DNA from: Ignavibacteriales bacterium
Lineage (GTDB): Bacteria > Bacteroidota > Ignavibacteria > Ignavibacteriales > Melioribacteraceae
NCBI GenBank assembly: GCA_020635275.1
Contig: JACKAA010000001.1
Coordinates: 372,001 to 436,000 of the forward strand
Direction: 5' to 3'
DNA length: 64,000 nt
Of the stretch, positions 62,295-64,000 are shown one piece after another. Numbering within the stretch: the first letter of the stretch is position 1; each line of letters starts with the position of its first letter. The position numbers and the translations under genes are program-made. The notes under the pieces were generated by a model. That model made no database searches. It was given only the letters and a program-made list of their open reading frames with translations, and was not told where the DNA came from.

Positions 62295-62405
62295 CTAAAA
62301 TATTCTTATTGTTATTGCGCCTTTATTAAGTTTTGCTATTTTTTTTGATAAAAGCAATGCCAAAGCGGATCCGAGCTCCACTTTTTTATCAAATACTTCT
62401 AAAAT
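62295..62405 (-). pseudogene. Probable histidine-kinase ATPase fragment
   Basis: An open stretch of 36 codons closed by a stop at each end, without a start codon, reads ILEVFDKKVELGSALALL, then LSKKIAKLNKGAITIRIF. It matches the C-terminal G2 box region of HATPase domains (x-x-GSGLGLxxxKKIxxxxxGxIxI), with Ala in place of two of the glycines. It looks like the last piece of a decayed kinase. Nothing more of it can be found around. It was not called as a gene for lack of a start. Confidence 0.4.
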
Positions 62406-62432
62406 TTATTAAAAGTCTTTTAACGTTTAATA

Positions 62433-62651
62433 TTAATTTTGATAAAAAATATTCTCAATATATGTTTTTAATTTTATTCGCTGTTCTTCATCAACATATC
62501 TTCTATCGATTATTTTATTACACCTTGTCAAGATTCTTTTGAAATTACCGTTTCTTCGACTCTCTTCAGGTGTTTCTTTAATATTTAATTCTCTGGCTAC
62601 TTCTTGAAAAAGAATATAAGCAGATAGAGATGTTTCATAGAAAAGTTCCAT
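62433..62651 (-). CDS. Small orphan protein
   Basis: 72 residues from ATG 62651; GGGAG at the proper distance prefers it to the upstream ATG at 62666. Not recognised: MELFYETSLSAYILFQEVAR, then RRNGNFKRILTRCNKIIDRR. Basic, helical, no membrane segment. A weak sigma-28-like site lies upstream. Downstream is the kinase fragment. Confidence 0.55.
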   Translation of the reverse strand: MELFYETSLSAYILFQEVARELNIKETPEESRRNGNFKRILTRCNKIIDRRYVDEEQRIKLKTYIENIFYQN

Positions 62652-62957
62652 TATAAATACTCCCATTAGTGATTATGAAACTTAGCATCCTAAAATATTA
62701 GTTGCCTTTTGTTATATTATTTTAGGAAAACTTTTCAACTATCATACCAAAATCTAAATTAGTTTAGAAAGGATAATTTTCAATTAAATTTCATGTTTGA
62801 GCTGCAAAATTGAATAAAAAAAGAGTTATTTATTTCTGAATAAATATAAGATTGGAAATCTGGTAATATTGAAAACTATAAATTTTGAGACGGTGTATAA
62901 GAATGACTCAGAAAAAGTTGGCTATTTGAAAAGTGATCTAATGTCTAATTTGTTGCT
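62652..62957. other. 306-base gap between two minus-strand orphans
   Basis: AT-rich, no gene found. It holds the weak sigma-28-like site and a short open plus-strand stretch (62814-62961) without a start codon or ribosome site. Nothing else recognised. Confidence 0.6.
62739..62766 (-). promoter_or_regulatory. Weak sigma-28-like site before the 72-residue gene
   Basis: Minus strand TAAACTAA (62759-62766), 12 bases, TATGATAG (62739-62746). Spacing as in fliC; the -10 lacks the CG core. AT-richness lowers its weight. Confidence 0.35.
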
Positions 62958-63455
62958 TTAGATATTATCTTTAGCAATTGCAACTTCAATCAAAGAAACC
63001 GGAATATAATGTTTTTCAATTGAAGGCAATTTGGCAATCAATATCTTTTTTATAACTTCATTGTCAGTGTTATCATCTATTAATTTGTAACGCAAACTTG
63101 GCGGCGTTTTTATTAATAAAGAAAGAGTAAGGGTAACAAAATCAATAAGCATTTCATGTTCTTCATTAAGATTTTCATTTTTATCTTTGAGCTTATTTCT
63201 ATACTCATTTCTAATTGTATTAATTTTTTTATTCGCTAAAGACTCATCTATTAATTCATTTTTTTCAATTAGCTCATTAACATTTTGCTCGTTAAATATT
63301 TCCACGTACTTTTCAATAGATTCTAAAAATTTCGAATTTTGATCAGTTATTGAATCAATTTTCTTTGATGATTTTTGCTGTTGAAAAATTAGATATACTA
63401 TTAATAGTACAATAAACAGATTTAGAATTACCCAAAATGTTGTGACAAAGTCCAT
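62958..63455 (-). CDS. Membrane-anchored coiled-coil protein of unknown function
   Basis: 165 residues. One membrane segment at about 8-25 (WVILNLFIVLLIVYLIF) then charged helices (about 30-110) and a C-terminal part reading SLRYKLIDDNTDNEVIKKIL. Type IV-pilus or stator-like anchor architectures are possible, but nothing specific is recognised. ATG at 63455 with AAGCGGAA upstream. Confidence 0.6.
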   Translation of the reverse strand: MDFVTTFWVILNLFIVLLIVYLIFQQQKSSKKIDSITDQNSKFLESIEKYVEIFNEQNVNELIEKNELIDESLANKKINTIRNEYRNKLKDKNENLNEEHEMLIDFVTLTLSLLIKTPPSLRYKLIDDNTDNEVIKKILIAKLPSIEKHYIPVSLIEVAIAKDNI

Positions 63456-63718
63456 TGATTTTAATTCCGCTTTATTCTAAAATTAAGACATAATTTAAGT
63501 AGATTTTACACTTTAGTGTGTGCTAGAACACAAATAATTATTCCCGCTTCTATTATTTGGCTTATGTAAACAAAACAAATGAGTACTTAATTCTTTAATA
63601 ATATTTGATACAAACAATTATAAAATGTTTTAACTAATTAAGCAATGTAAAATATTTTTGAAGAATTGAAACTTAACAGAATGACAATATCAAAAGAATT
63701 TAATAGAGGGGTATAAAA

Positions 63719-64000
63719 TGTTTAACGTACTTTTAGTAGAAGATAATAGCGGTACTCAGATTTTATTGAAAAACATTTTGAAGAGGAAATTCTATTGTAA
63801 TGTTTATACTGCTAAAGATGGAATAGAAGCATTAAAATTAGTTACTATTAGCAAACCGGATTTTATTTTACTTGATTATATGATGCCGCACATGGATGGC
63901 TATGAATTTTTAAAGGAATTAAAAGAAAGAAAAATTCATAGAAATATACCGGTTATTGTTATTTCAGCAGTAAATGATAAATCTTCGTTACAAAAAATTC
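63719..64000 (+). CDS. Response regulator receiver protein (3' part beyond window)
   Basis: 94 codons are present, running off the right edge. Receiver fold: DN at 9-10, phospho-acceptor Asp53 in DFILLDYMMPHMDGYEF, and VIVISAVNDKSS. GAGGGG lies ahead of the ATG (63707-63712). Whether more domains follow cannot be seen. Confidence 0.9.

Noticed and set aside
62367..62378. GGATCCGAGCTC, a cloning-vector-like BamHI-SacI join
   Set aside because: It lies inside the kinase-fragment reading frame as codons for VELGSAL; no other vector sequence is near.
62333..62542. 69-codon plus-strand open frame
   Set aside because: Mostly antisense to the 72-residue gene and to the kinase fragment; no ribosome site.
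62814..62961. Open plus-strand stretch ending at 62961
   Set aside because: No start codon with ribosome site and no recognisable motif.
1..64000. CRISPR arrays, insertion sequences, rRNA
   Set aside because: Looked for regular direct repeats, transposases and rRNA signatures; none seen.

Overview
This 64 kb window is AT-rich (roughly 30% G+C by eye) and densely coded. It looks like chromosome from a flagellated, diderm bacterium of the Bacteroidota/Chlorobi/Ignavibacteria lineage. Three things point there: a C-terminal sorting domain of the type IX secretion kind on a VIT-domain protein, a bacterial PcrB-type prenylglyceryl phosphate synthase, and an S21 protein of the form seen in that group. 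Motility by flagella and chemotaxis argues for Ignavibacteria (Ignavibacterium/Melioribacter-like) rather than typical Bacteroidota. This placement is inference; no 16S rRNA gene is present.

Layout. (1) 1-12349, minus strand: a compact flagellar hook/basal body/export operon read as flgB-flgC-(80 aa)-fliE-fliF-fliG-fliH-fliI-fliJ-(MotE-like)-fliK-flgD-(TIGR02530-like)-flgE, running off the left edge and preceded by a good sigma-54 promoter. (2) 12466-19605, minus: a chemotaxis operon HEAT-cheR-cheY-cheY-cheZ-like-cheA-cheB-(81 aa), with overlapping sigma-54 and sigma-28 promoter candidates. (3) 19849-21932, minus: a soluble histidine kinase and an NtrC-type sigma-54 activator, the natural controllers of those sigma-54 promoters (FlgS/FlgR-like). 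(4) 22055-25387, minus: fliC-fliS-fliD-(chaperone-like)-flgM, the late flagellar genes, with a sigma-28 promoter before fliC. (5) 25584-38721, minus: three very large or multidomain sugar-modifying proteins (985 aa radical SAM-GT-TPR-methyltransferase; 2237 aa protein with four GT2 domains, a GT1-like domain, a methyltransferase and a deacetylase-like domain; 493 aa GT2-TPR) and a membrane coiled-coil protein. Their position directly upstream of the flagellin gene suggests a flagellin or surface glycosylation system. This is the most unusual part of the window.

(6) 38824-56564: mixed genes on both strands: an ArsC/Spx-family protein, a three-PLAT-domain protein ending in a sphingomyelinase D/phospholipase D-like domain, tex, pcrB, aconitase, a VIT-domain secreted protein, a CYTH protein, an outer-membrane barrel, a STAS protein, a ParA-type ATPase, an M14 carboxypeptidase, rpsU, a LOG-family protein, dacB, secG and a tRNA with anticodon CAU. 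(7) 56683-60706, minus: a large acidic protein of unknown function coupled to obg and an orphan FecCD-type permease. (8) 60916-64000: small genes: a second STAS protein, membrane-anchored unknowns, two short orphans with sigma-28-like promoters, a probable fragment of a histidine kinase, and the start of a response regulator.

The regulatory picture is coherent: kinase and activator act on sigma-54 promoters for basal body and chemotaxis genes; FlgM holds sigma-28; sigma-28 sites lie before fliC, the chemotaxis operon and a few small orphans that may therefore belong to the motility regulon. All promoter calls are by pattern reading only.
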